DNA of 64,000 nt from Reichenbachiella sp. (GTDB lineage Bacteria > Bacteroidota > Bacteroidia > Cytophagales > Cyclobacteriaceae). Under the pieces are notes generated by a model. It was not told the DNA's origin and ran no database searches. It saw nothing but the letters and a program-made list of their open reading frames with translations. The position numbers and the translations under genes were made by a program. Where the stretch lies: contig NZ_JAWPMM010000001.1 in assembly GCF_033344935.1 (NCBI RefSeq), positions 1,908,001-1,972,000 on the forward strand. Reading direction: 5' to 3'. Of this stretch, positions 54,838-64,000 are shown in pieces (within the stretch, counting starts at the first letter, position 1; each line of letters starts with the position of its first letter).

Positions 54838-55560
54838 ATGAAAAGGCAACTTTTTACTTTTTGGCTTTTACTTCTTGTATTGATATGTTCTTGTAGTGAT
54901 GACGATGAAGAAGGCTTAGGGGATTTGCCAGATTATTGGGTTGGAACTTGGACTTCTGTTCTACTGAATGCTACTAGCTGTCCAGATGATACTGACAATG
55001 GAACGTGCACTGTTGGCTGTTTGAGTATTTCATTTGATTCAGAAGGTAAATACTCAGGTGTGTTTTTCAATGAAACTATATCAGGGACTGCAACTGGAAA
55101 CAGTAATACTTTAGAATTATGTTCACCGAATAATGAATGTACAACTATCACTTATTCATTTACTTCAAGTGGAACCTCAGTATCCTGGACGGATTTAGAG
55201 GATGGTTGTAGTTATAACGGAATTGTTATCCAACCTAATTTTCCAAGTGAATTGGTGGGAACGTGGACTTCTAATTCGGGTGTAGCTTCAGGATGCGACG
55301 ACGATTCAGATAGTGGAACTTGTACGCAAGACTGTTTGACCTATACATTTGATGTGGATGGTACTTTTGAAGGGGAGTTGTTAGAAGAACCCCAAAGATC
55401 AGGTTTTGGTTATGCTAGCGGTTCTAGTCTCTACTTATGTTGGTCTGGAGAATTTAGTTGTCAGGAGGTGACCTATGAAATCTCGGGAGATTCTGGTACA
55501 GTAACATGGGACGATAATGAAGATGGGTGTACTTACACTGCAGATATTTCTAAGGAATAG
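54838..55560 (+). CDS. lipoprotein with two tandem homologous domains
   Basis: Product of 240 aa from the ATG at 54838; the frame opens 16 codons earlier with no signal sequence. The lipoprotein signal MKRQLFTFWLLLLVLICSC ends at a lipobox, followed by an acidic run (SDDDEEG). Two repeats follow, each starting GTWTS, with the pattern C-x-DD-x-D-x-GTC-xx-xC-L and ending in DGC(S/T)Y (about 36-135 and 140-235). Six conserved cysteines per repeat suggest disulfide bonds, and the size and WxGTW start suggest a lipocalin-like barrel. No function is known. Confidence 0.65.
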   Translation: MKRQLFTFWLLLLVLICSCSDDDEEGLGDLPDYWVGTWTSVLLNATSCPDDTDNGTCTVGCLSISFDSEGKYSGVFFNETISGTATGNSNTLELCSPNNECTTITYSFTSSGTSVSWTDLEDGCSYNGIVIQPNFPSELVGTWTSNSGVASGCDDDSDSGTCTQDCLTYTFDVDGTFEGELLEEPQRSGFGYASGSSLYLCWSGEFSCQEVTYEISGDSGTVTWDDNEDGCTYTADISKE

Positions 55561-55567
55561 TATTTAA

Positions 55568-55612
55568 TAGACAAAAAAGGCTTTCAGATTACCTGAAAGC
55601 CTTTTTTGTCTA
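55568..55612. terminator. strong bidirectional terminator between lipoprotein gene and gyrB
   Basis: A perfect 20-bp stem (arms 55568-55587 and 55593-55612, core AAAAAAGGCTTTCAG) with a 5-base loop. The A- and T-tracts in the arms allow termination from both sides of the convergent genes. Confidence 0.93.
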
Positions 55613-55626
55613 AAACATTGAAGTGA

Positions 55627-57606
<1,980 letters not shown>

Positions 57607-57837
57607 TTATTAATCTTTGTTCGGGTGTAATTTTTCTTTAAAATGGCTATTGAATTGTAACCGTGACAATATCCCGAAACGGGACTTGATTTACCCGAAT
57701 AAAATCTGCCAAAAATACGAAAATCTAGCTGCCCAATTGGTGGTTTTTTTAACATTTTTAAGATTATGACTGAGATAATTTTTCTGGTTGGGTAAATTGC
57801 GATAGAGAATCAGATTTCAGCGAAATTTATATTATTC

Positions 57838-58857
57838 ATGCCCCATATTTTAAAGCAAGCTTCACTTAAAGGATATAATACTTTTGGAATAGAAGCTGTG
57901 GCAGAACAACTTATCAAAGTTTCTAATAATCAGGAAGTTAAAGAAGCAATTGATATGGCTAAAAAACTGGATGTGCCTCCCTTGGTACTAGGTGGAGGGT
58001 CCAATGTTTTATTCACTAAAAAAACATACCCGCTGGTTATCCTTAATAATTTGACCGGCATAGAAAAACAAAAGGAGAATGAGGACTTTGTTTGGATAAA
58101 ATCTGGCGCAGGTGTGATTTGGCATGAGTTGGTTTTGCACTGTATTGATAATGGCTGGGGAGGGATCGAAAATTTGTCCTTAATACCGGGTACGGTGGGG
58201 GCTGCACCTATGCAAAATATTGGGGCATATGGAGTAGAAATAAAGGAAGTGTTTGAGTCATTGGAGGCAATTCATTTGGATACTTTAGCCGAGCAGGCTT
58301 TTGGCAACGACGATTGTCAGTTTGGTTATAGAGAAAGTGTTTTTAAAAGAAAGTTGAAGGGAGATTATTTTATTACTTCAGTTACCTTAAAACTGACTAA
58401 AAAACACAAAGTGAACGTCAGTTATGGGGCTATCACCGATGTGTTGGACAGTCAATCGATATCGAATCCATCTATTAAACAAGTGAGCGACGCAGTTATT
58501 CAGATTAGAGAATCAAAGCTGCCCAATCCGAAAGAAATAGGTAATGCCGGAAGTTTTTTTAAAAATCCGGTGATAAGTAATGATCATTTCCAAGAGCTTA
58601 GAGCAACCTATTCTAATATTCCAAGTTATGAGCAGCCTAATGGTAAGGTAAAGGTACCAGCCGGGTGGTTGATCGAACAGTGTGGATGGAAGGGCATGCG
58701 TGAGGGCCACATTGGTGTCCATGTAAATCAGGCATTGGTATTGGTGAACTATGGAAATGGAACAGGCGCAAACATTAAGGATCTGGCATTCAAAATCAAA
58801 GATTCAGTTAAGCAGAAGTTTAATATTGACATCACTCCAGAAGTCAACATTATCTAA
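57838..58857 (+). CDS. murB: UDP-N-acetylenolpyruvoylglucosamine reductase
   Basis: Product of 339 aa, matching the E. coli-like type I MurB length. The FAD-binding domain has LVLGGGSNVLFT and the IPGTVGAAPMQNIGAYGVE loop. The catalytic Ser lies in GNAGSFFKNP (about 239-248), and the C-terminal substrate domain has GWLIEQCGWKGMREGHIGVH and a final Glu in DITPEVNII. It reduces the enolpyruvyl group to lactyl in making UDP-MurNAc, an essential peptidoglycan step in the cytoplasm. Confidence 0.96.
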   Translation: MPHILKQASLKGYNTFGIEAVAEQLIKVSNNQEVKEAIDMAKKLDVPPLVLGGGSNVLFTKKTYPLVILNNLTGIEKQKENEDFVWIKSGAGVIWHELVLHCIDNGWGGIENLSLIPGTVGAAPMQNIGAYGVEIKEVFESLEAIHLDTLAEQAFGNDDCQFGYRESVFKRKLKGDYFITSVTLKLTKKHKVNVSYGAITDVLDSQSISNPSIKQVSDAVIQIRESKLPNPKEIGNAGSFFKNPVISNDHFQELRATYSNIPSYEQPNGKVKVPAGWLIEQCGWKGMREGHIGVHVNQALVLVNYGNGTGANIKDLAFKIKDSVKQKFNIDITPEVNII

Positions 58858-58905
58858 TATTTCATATCATGTATTATAACCTTCTGAAACAACCTACGTT
58901 TAGTG

Positions 58906-58923
58906 ACTGAGTAATCACTCAGT
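58906..58923. promoter_or_regulatory. inverted repeat operator for the TetR-type regulator
   Basis: ACTGAGT-N4-ACTCAGT (7-bp arms) ends at the base before the ATG of the TetR gene. TGACTGA/TCAGTCA-like dyads are usual TetR/AcrR operators, and its position suggests autorepression of the regulator and the co-directional MBL hydrolase gene. Confidence 0.7.
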
Positions 58924-59481
58924 ATGACTAAGAAAGAAAAAATCATGCGGTCGGCGATCAAACTATTTTGTTCGCTGGGTTTTCAAAATACTTCTACCAC
59001 CAAGATCACTAAAGATGCTGGTGTAGGGACGGGCACTTTGTTTTTATATTTCAAATCTAAAGATGAGCTAGTTAACGCTCTATATGCTGATGTCAAGCGA
59101 GAAATTATGGAATTTCATCATGTGTTTGCAGATCAGTCTTATCCTTTCAAACAACAGCTGAACTTATTCTGGCAGCACATTGTGACGTGGGGTGTTCAAA
59201 ACCCCGTAAGATTCAAGTTCATGATGCAGTTTAAGAACTCCCCTTATATTTCTCAGCTTACCGTTCAGGAACTTCAAGAAGAGAATCAATTTGTAGAGAA
59301 GGTGATGAATCAAGCGATAAAGGACGGAATTCTTATTGACCAGCCCTTCGAGTTTTTGATTTCAATATTTACTTGTCAATTCAGTGCTATTATCCAATAC
59401 CTTAGTACGCAGGAAGCCAATGAGCATGAACGAATGATTCAAATCTCTTTTGACGTTTTGTGGAACGGAATCAAGAAATAA
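58924..59481 (+). CDS. TetR/AcrR family transcriptional regulator
   Basis: Product of 185 aa. The N-terminal helix-turn-helix (about residues 5-50) reads MRSAIKLFCSLGFQNTSTTKITKDAG, then GTLFLYFKSKDELVNALY, the TetR signature. The C-terminal ligand-binding domain is all-helical and not assignable to a ligand. A dyad sits right before the start codon. The MBL-fold hydrolase gene starts 3 bp after its stop, so the regulator probably controls that gene and itself in response to an unknown lipid-like or hydrophobic ligand. Confidence 0.94.
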   Translation: MTKKEKIMRSAIKLFCSLGFQNTSTTKITKDAGVGTGTLFLYFKSKDELVNALYADVKREIMEFHHVFADQSYPFKQQLNLFWQHIVTWGVQNPVRFKFMMQFKNSPYISQLTVQELQEENQFVEKVMNQAIKDGILIDQPFEFLISIFTCQFSAIIQYLSTQEANEHERMIQISFDVLWNGIKK

Positions 59482-59484
59482 ATC

Positions 59485-60621
59485 ATGTTAAAAATACTAA
59501 AAATGACCCTATTAACAATTTTTATGGCTGTAATTGCCATCGTCATTCTTGTGGTTATCTTTTTCAAAACAGCTCCCCAAATTGGGGTATCTGCATCAGG
59601 AGTAAGGCTAGAAGAAATTCAAAATTCTCCGCAATTTCAGGAAGGAAAGTTTCAAAATTCAGTGCCAACTGAGACTGATTTTCCTATTTCCAAATATTTC
59701 AAAGTGATGTATCAGTTTGTTACAAATACCAAAGGTAGGGAACCGGAAGAAAGGATCGAGACTTTTGCTTTTGATCCTGAGAAGTGGGCTTCAAGAAATG
59801 AGAATGAAATCATGTTGAGTTGGTTTGGTCACTCTACCGCTCTTATAAAAATAGATGGTAAGACGATTCTGGCTGACCCTGTTTTTGGTGAGCGAGCTTC
59901 TATGTTTTCCTTTATGGGGCCTAAAAAGTTTGATTACAGTCATCATATGAATGTGAATCAACTACCTGAAATCGATTTGGTTATTATATCACATGATCAC
60001 TATGACCATTTGGATTATCCAACTATTACTCAACTAAAGGATCGTGTAAAGCTGTTTTATGTACCGCTTGGTGTGGCGTCTCATTTGGAAAGTTGGGGAG
60101 TGGCAGCTGATAATATTGCAACCTTTGATTGGTGGGATGAGCAAAATCTGGATGAAAATATCAAACTGACATTTGCTCCAACAAGGCATTTTTCAGGGAG
60201 GGGCCTGACCGATAAGTTCTCTACTTTATGGGGTTCATGGGTCATAGAAGGGAGAGCTCAGAAGATGTATTTTAGTGGGGACTCTGGGTATTTTTCTGGC
60301 TTCAAAGAAATTGGAGAAAAGTTTGGTGAGTTTGATTTGGCTTTGATCGAATGCGGAGCCTACAACAAAGAAAATTGGCCTGACATTCATATGTTGCCTG
60401 AGCAATCGGTGCAAGCAGCATTAGACGTAAAAGCTAAAATTGCCATGCCTATTCATTGGGGTAAGTTCAATCTGGCTTTGCATCTATGGAAAGACCCTAT
60501 CGAAAGATTTAAGAAGGCAGCCAGGTCTAATGGCCTGAACACGCACACACCAAAGGTTGGTAAAGTATTAATGATTCCTTCAGGATACAGCTCTGACGAG
60601 TGGTGGGAAAATTACATGTAA
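59485..60621 (+). CDS. MBL-fold metallo-hydrolase, NAPE-PLD/UlaG-like
   Basis: Product of 378 aa. An N-terminal membrane anchor (about 7-29) is followed by a metallo-beta-lactamase fold domain. The zinc motif HDHYDH is His170-x-His172-x-Asp174-His175; further ligands are in PTRHFSGR, FSGDSGYFSGF and MPIHWGKFNLALH. The sequence LSWFGHSTALIKIDGKTILADPVF matches the NAPE-PLD/YhfI-like branch, whose known members hydrolyse N-acyl phospholipids. Anchoring to the membrane fits a lipid substrate. It is in an operon with the TetR gene. Confidence 0.9.
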   Translation: MLKILKMTLLTIFMAVIAIVILVVIFFKTAPQIGVSASGVRLEEIQNSPQFQEGKFQNSVPTETDFPISKYFKVMYQFVTNTKGREPEERIETFAFDPEKWASRNENEIMLSWFGHSTALIKIDGKTILADPVFGERASMFSFMGPKKFDYSHHMNVNQLPEIDLVIISHDHYDHLDYPTITQLKDRVKLFYVPLGVASHLESWGVAADNIATFDWWDEQNLDENIKLTFAPTRHFSGRGLTDKFSTLWGSWVIEGRAQKMYFSGDSGYFSGFKEIGEKFGEFDLALIECGAYNKENWPDIHMLPEQSVQAALDVKAKIAMPIHWGKFNLALHLWKDPIERFKKAARSNGLNTHTPKVGKVLMIPSGYSSDEWWENYM

Positions 60622-60732
60622 ATGTCCCGCAAGCCTTCTCTCAAGAAAATCCTATAAATGTTATTCTCAGGATAGTTCGGTTTTATTCTTTTTTTGAGTA
60701 ATTTCTTGCCTAACGGACTATACGACTGAGCT

Positions 60733-62697
60733 ATGAGAATTGACATTCTGTTTTTGAGTGTTGTATTTGTTTTTATTTCCAACTCTTATTCTATAAGTGA
60801 ATCCCTTCAGACTGATACTAATCGAATAGAGGCTGATTCATGTGCTCGTGTCCTTGATTTTGACTGTGCGATTGACTCATATAAAGAAGCTTTATTATTT
60901 GAAAATGTAGATAGTAGCTTGGTTGATTTCTTAGATATTCATAATCGAATAGGTGACATCTACTACAAACAAGGGTATTTCACAGAGGCCAATAGGAGTT
61001 ATCAGCTGGTTCTGAAGTACGCAGAGAAACATGGTGAAGAGAGTGAAGCGGCTAAGGCCCTTATGGGGCAATCACATGTCCTCTGGAGATATGGAGATAA
61101 TGTCAAATCAATTAAAAACATATTGAAGAGTATTGATCTATTTCGGTCATTGAAGGATACTGCTAATTTGGTAAGTGCATCAAATATTTTAGGAGGAATC
61201 TATGTGAGTACGGGTGAACTAAGGAAAGCAAGCGATATCTATGAAGAAACTTTAAGTATCGCTATAGCGGGTAAAGATTCTATAGGAATGGCCAGCTCTT
61301 ATGAATACAAAGGAGTGATTCGATCATTTAAGAAGGAATATGCAGAGGCAATTAAGTACTATCTCAAGTCTCTATCCATTAATTTGAAAATTGGAAATGA
61401 AGTAGATGCTGGAATTACCAATGCCAATATTGGTGAAGCCTATATGAATTTAGCTGACTACAAAATTGCATTGGAATATCTTTCGGTCGCAGAGGAAATT
61501 CTAACCAGGTATAATTTCAATTCAGGATTAATCTTTGTGAATTACTGTGCAGGTGAATGCTATATGAGACTAGGACAATTTTCAAAGGCACATCAGCGAT
61601 TCAATAAAAGTTTAGCACTTATATCGGTCACCGGAGAATCAAGAGAAAAATCAACTGTACTGGGGTTAAAAACGGAATGTTTTGAATTGGAAGGTGAATT
61701 TGAACAGGCGTACAAACTGCAAAAAGAATATGCGATTGCCAAAGACTCATTGAATGCCTCAAACCAAAACGAACAACTCATGCAGATCATGGGACAGTTT
61801 GAATTTGAGAAAAAGGAACAAGAAAATTTATTCTTGCAACAAGAAAATGACCTGAAAGCAAAAGAGATTGAGTCTAAACAGGCTCAAATCAGATTACAAT
61901 ATGCCATTGTAATAATCTTGATCATTTTCCTTCTTATTGTAGTTTTTCTATTCATTAAACTTTACAAAAATAAGAAGCTATTAGATGAGGCCAACCAGAC
62001 AAAAAATAAGCTATTCGGTTTTATAGCTCATGATATCAAAGCTCCATTGGGAAACCTGCAAATGCTGGTGCATATGCTAGGTGATGGGTATGCACATAAT
62101 AAAGAGGAGCAATCCAAAGTGCTTTCAGAATTGAATAATTGTGCCTATTCGGTGGTTCAATTGACCGACGATCTTATATCCTGGTCAGTGGCGCAACAGG
62201 ATGGGTTGAATTTTCATCCTGAAAATTTGGTTTTGGGAGAATTGGTCAAGGACACTCTTGATTTGTTTAAACCACAGATTGATTTTAAGAAAATTGATAT
62301 TGAAAATTCAATTCAGCCCTTTTTGGAAGTCTATGTAGATAAAAAAGCGTTTCTGTCTATCATGAGAAACATTGTTTCCAATGCGATCAAGTTTTCGGAG
62401 TCGGGAGGTGAAATTGTGATAAGTGCCAAAGAGGTGATGGATAAAAAATCTGGTCGTGCCATGACAGAGCTTCGGTGTAAGGATGAGGGCGTTGGAATGT
62501 CAAAGAAAAAGATTGATCTATTGATTAACTCAAATCAAATTCATACTACAAGGGGAACGGCTAATGAAAAAGGCACAGGGTTGGGTTTAAACTTGATAAA
62601 GGAATTTGTAGAGAAATCGGAAGGCTATATCAAAATCAAGAGCAAAGAAAATGTGGGCACAAGGTTTTCAGTATTTCTCCCGACAGTCGATCAATAG
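60733..62697 (+). CDS. TPR-containing sensor histidine kinase
   Basis: Product of 654 aa. A signal sequence (about 1-22) precedes a periplasmic helical region with about seven tetratricopeptide repeats (about 35-355), a coiled-coil (about 355-385), one membrane helix (about 389-410) and a cytoplasmic kinase. The phosphoacceptor His433 is in FIAHDIKAPLGNL (HisKA); the ATPase domain has SNAIKFSESGGE (N box), CKDEGVGMS (G1) and GTGLGLNLIKEF (G2). TPR-type kinases of this layout are common in Bacteroidota. No response regulator is adjacent. It is convergent with batA, with 13 bp between the stop codons. Confidence 0.94.
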   Translation: MRIDILFLSVVFVFISNSYSISESLQTDTNRIEADSCARVLDFDCAIDSYKEALLFENVDSSLVDFLDIHNRIGDIYYKQGYFTEANRSYQLVLKYAEKHGEESEAAKALMGQSHVLWRYGDNVKSIKNILKSIDLFRSLKDTANLVSASNILGGIYVSTGELRKASDIYEETLSIAIAGKDSIGMASSYEYKGVIRSFKKEYAEAIKYYLKSLSINLKIGNEVDAGITNANIGEAYMNLADYKIALEYLSVAEEILTRYNFNSGLIFVNYCAGECYMRLGQFSKAHQRFNKSLALISVTGESREKSTVLGLKTECFELEGEFEQAYKLQKEYAIAKDSLNASNQNEQLMQIMGQFEFEKKEQENLFLQQENDLKAKEIESKQAQIRLQYAIVIILIIFLLIVVFLFIKLYKNKKLLDEANQTKNKLFGFIAHDIKAPLGNLQMLVHMLGDGYAHNKEEQSKVLSELNNCAYSVVQLTDDLISWSVAQQDGLNFHPENLVLGELVKDTLDLFKPQIDFKKIDIENSIQPFLEVYVDKKAFLSIMRNIVSNAIKFSESGGEIVISAKEVMDKKSGRAMTELRCKDEGVGMSKKKIDLLINSNQIHTTRGTANEKGTGLGLNLIKEFVEKSEGYIKIKSKENVGTRFSVFLPTVDQ

Positions 62698-62710
62698 CTA
62701 TGCGTTTGAA

Positions 62711-63763
62711 TCAATCTTGAAGCACGTTGCTCACAAAAGTCGATTTAAACATCATCCACAAAAGGAAGAAAACAATCGCCCACTTAAGATAGATCGGGTA
62801 GAAGTCAGTAGTGTCACGAAACCTGTTTTCTTTGATTTCGGCTTTTTCATACTTGTCGATCAATTCAAATACACTTTCCAAAGCCTTGTTGTCGGACACC
62901 CGATAGAACTGGCCATGGCCTATTTCTGCTATCTTTCTTAGCGTAGTTTCATCCAACGTGTTTTCTACATAGCGCGTTCGACCAAAAAAATCTTTACCAA
63001 ATGGCACTTTGCCTTCTTTACCTATCGCAATTGTATAAATCTTGATATCGTACGCACTAGCCAGTTCTGCGGCAGTTATAGGGTCAATATTACCAGCCGT
63101 ATTGTCCCCATCACTTAGCAAGATCATCACCTTGGATTTGGAGTCGGACTCTCTCATTCGGTTAGTGGCTACGGCCAAAGAACTCCCAATGGCGGTTCCC
63201 CCTTTTTCAATTAGATCAAAAGATATACCATCAATGTATTCGCCTAGAAGGTCATAATCCGAAGTGAGGGGTGATCGCGAATAGGCTTCACCAGAAAACA
63301 CCACCAAACCAATTCTATCTTGAAATCTTCCGGCAATAAACTTTCGTGCGACATCTTTAGCAGCTTCCAGTCTATTCGGTTTAAAATCCTCGATTTGCAT
63401 CGACTCAGAAATATCAATGACCAGCATGATATCAATTCCCTCAGTCCATTGCTCCACTTTTTCATTGGTTTTCTGTGGCCTCGCCAAAGCAACAATAATC
63501 AACGATACGAATAATAAAAAAATGAAGCTAGGGATGTGTCTAAGCAATGATGAAGGGCTCCATTTAATGTCTTTTTTGATTAGCGCTATAGCTAGATTCT
63601 TCTTTTTGCTAAGGCTCCAAGCCCACCATATAAGGAGAAATAATGGCAGAAGAGAAAAAGCATAAAAAAGTATCGGATTTTCCCATTGAAAATTAGAAAA
63701 AGTGGCTGGTTTGAACCAATCCAAGGAAAACCAGTTAGCAGTATTGCCTTGTTGCTCACCCAT
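62711..63763 (-). CDS. batA: BatA-type VWA domain membrane protein
   Basis: Product of 350 aa. Two N-terminal membrane helices (about 29-50 and 74-92), a von Willebrand A domain (about 110-300) and a C-terminal helix (about 328-345) match BatA of the aerotolerance (Bat) operon. The metal-ion-dependent adhesion site is complete: DISESMQ at about residue 117, then the Thr in RSPLTSDYDLLG and the Asp in LSDGDNT. BatA and BatB are thought to form a periplasmic complex under oxidative stress, though the function is disputed. It overlaps the upstream gene by 8 bp. Confidence 0.88.
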   Translation of the reverse strand: MGEQQGNTANWFSLDWFKPATFSNFQWENPILFYAFSLLPLFLLIWWAWSLSKKKNLAIALIKKDIKWSPSSLLRHIPSFIFLLFVSLIIVALARPQKTNEKVEQWTEGIDIMLVIDISESMQIEDFKPNRLEAAKDVARKFIAGRFQDRIGLVVFSGEAYSRSPLTSDYDLLGEYIDGISFDLIEKGGTAIGSSLAVATNRMRESDSKSKVMILLSDGDNTAGNIDPITAAELASAYDIKIYTIAIGKEGKVPFGKDFFGRTRYVENTLDETTLRKIAEIGHGQFYRVSDNKALESVFELIDKYEKAEIKENRFRDTTDFYPIYLKWAIVFFLLWMMFKSTFVSNVLQD

Positions 63764-64000
63764 GCTTCACCTCCTTGATTTTATGCTGATATCTTTCCAA
63801 AGTAAAATCCTCTAGTGCTTCAAAATTCTTGTGCATTTCATCATCGTCAATGGCACCGTAAATGGCACGGTCAATCGTTTGTAATACAGTTTTTAGCTCC
63901 TTTTCGAATCCGACTTTTAGTATTTCCTTAGAAGTATATTTGGTAAAAGGGCGATCTTCTAACTTTTCCATATACTTCTTCCAAGTGACTAGAATTTGTT
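63756..64000 (-). CDS. C-terminal part of the gene upstream of batA (truncated by window edge)
   Basis: The frame is open to the right end of the window, reading ...QILVTWKKYMEKLEDRPFTK...LERYQHKIKEVKHG before a stop that overlaps batA by 8 bp. An internal Met at 63971 is not necessarily the start. In Bacteroidota bat operons this position holds a membrane protein of about 300 aa, with a MoxR ATPase and a DUF58 protein further upstream. The visible part is soluble and helical, consistent with the C-terminal end of that protein. Confidence 0.75.
   Translation of the reverse strand, partial: QILVTWKKYMEKLEDRPFTKYTSKEILKVGFEKELKTVLQTIDRAIYGAIDDDEMHKNFEALEDFTLERYQHKIKEVKHG

Noticed and set aside
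62651-62941. 96-codon plus-strand frame overlapping the kinase end and batA
   Set aside because: It is antisense to the well-supported batA and out of frame with the kinase.

Overview
The window looks like a chromosomal segment of a marine-type Bacteroidota, most likely a Cytophagales bacterium. The evidence is two giant secreted proteins ending in type IX secretion (T9SS) type A sorting domains, a BshB1 bacillithiol deacetylase, a BatA-type VWA protein, a Bacteroidota-style promoter (TTTG-N19-TAATTTTG) before rpsO, moderate-to-low GC, and general absence of Shine-Dalgarno sequences. Genus cannot be fixed from the sequence alone.

Layout. 1-1.5 kb: AT-rich accessory-looking DNA with small membrane proteins, two perfect palindromes and a 12-bp inverted motif flanking one gene. 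1.6-8.7 kb: secreted and lipoprotein genes (histidine phosphatase, a DUF4405/DUF2271-like electron-transfer protein with an ApbE flavinylation-type motif, GNAT, a TlpA thioredoxin/NhaC antiporter/TraB-like operon, YceI). 9-11 kb: NSS sodium symporter with an overlapping 36-aa MetS-type small subunit, and a MazG-like NTP pyrophosphohydrolase. 11-16 kb: an envelope/lipid block (GT4 glycosyltransferase, two-HKD phospholipase D protein, CDP-alcohol phosphatidyltransferase, sugar-nucleotidyltransferase-like protein). 16-26 kb: housekeeping genes (dinB, LptF/LptG-type permease, rpsO, pnp, trxB, M23-LysM peptidase, bshB1, M50 protease, HAD phosphatase, a CAU-anticodon tRNA). 26.6-29 kb: two small unknown genes, a NarL-type response regulator and a uracil-DNA glycosylase-like protein.

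29.1-52.1 kb: two giant minus-strand genes of 4583 and 2985 codons. The first has five repeated lectin-like modules and twelve Calx-beta domains; the second has one such module followed by a long beta-helix-like region. They share their N-terminal module and C-terminal end, and their upstream regions share at least four sequence blocks at exactly constant spacing (all offset by 9293 bp). This points to a common promoter/activator architecture and is the most interesting signal in the window.

52-64 kb: a 1-kb intergenic region with an orphan terminator, then a PLP decarboxylase family gene and DUF423 gene, a duplicated-domain lipoprotein, gyrB, murB, a TetR regulator with a palindromic operator at its start codon plus an MBL hydrolase, a TPR sensor histidine kinase, and the edge of a bat (aerotolerance-type) operon running off the right end. 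Three dispersed imperfect palindromic repeats sit between genes at 11.1, 12.7 and 23.7 kb.
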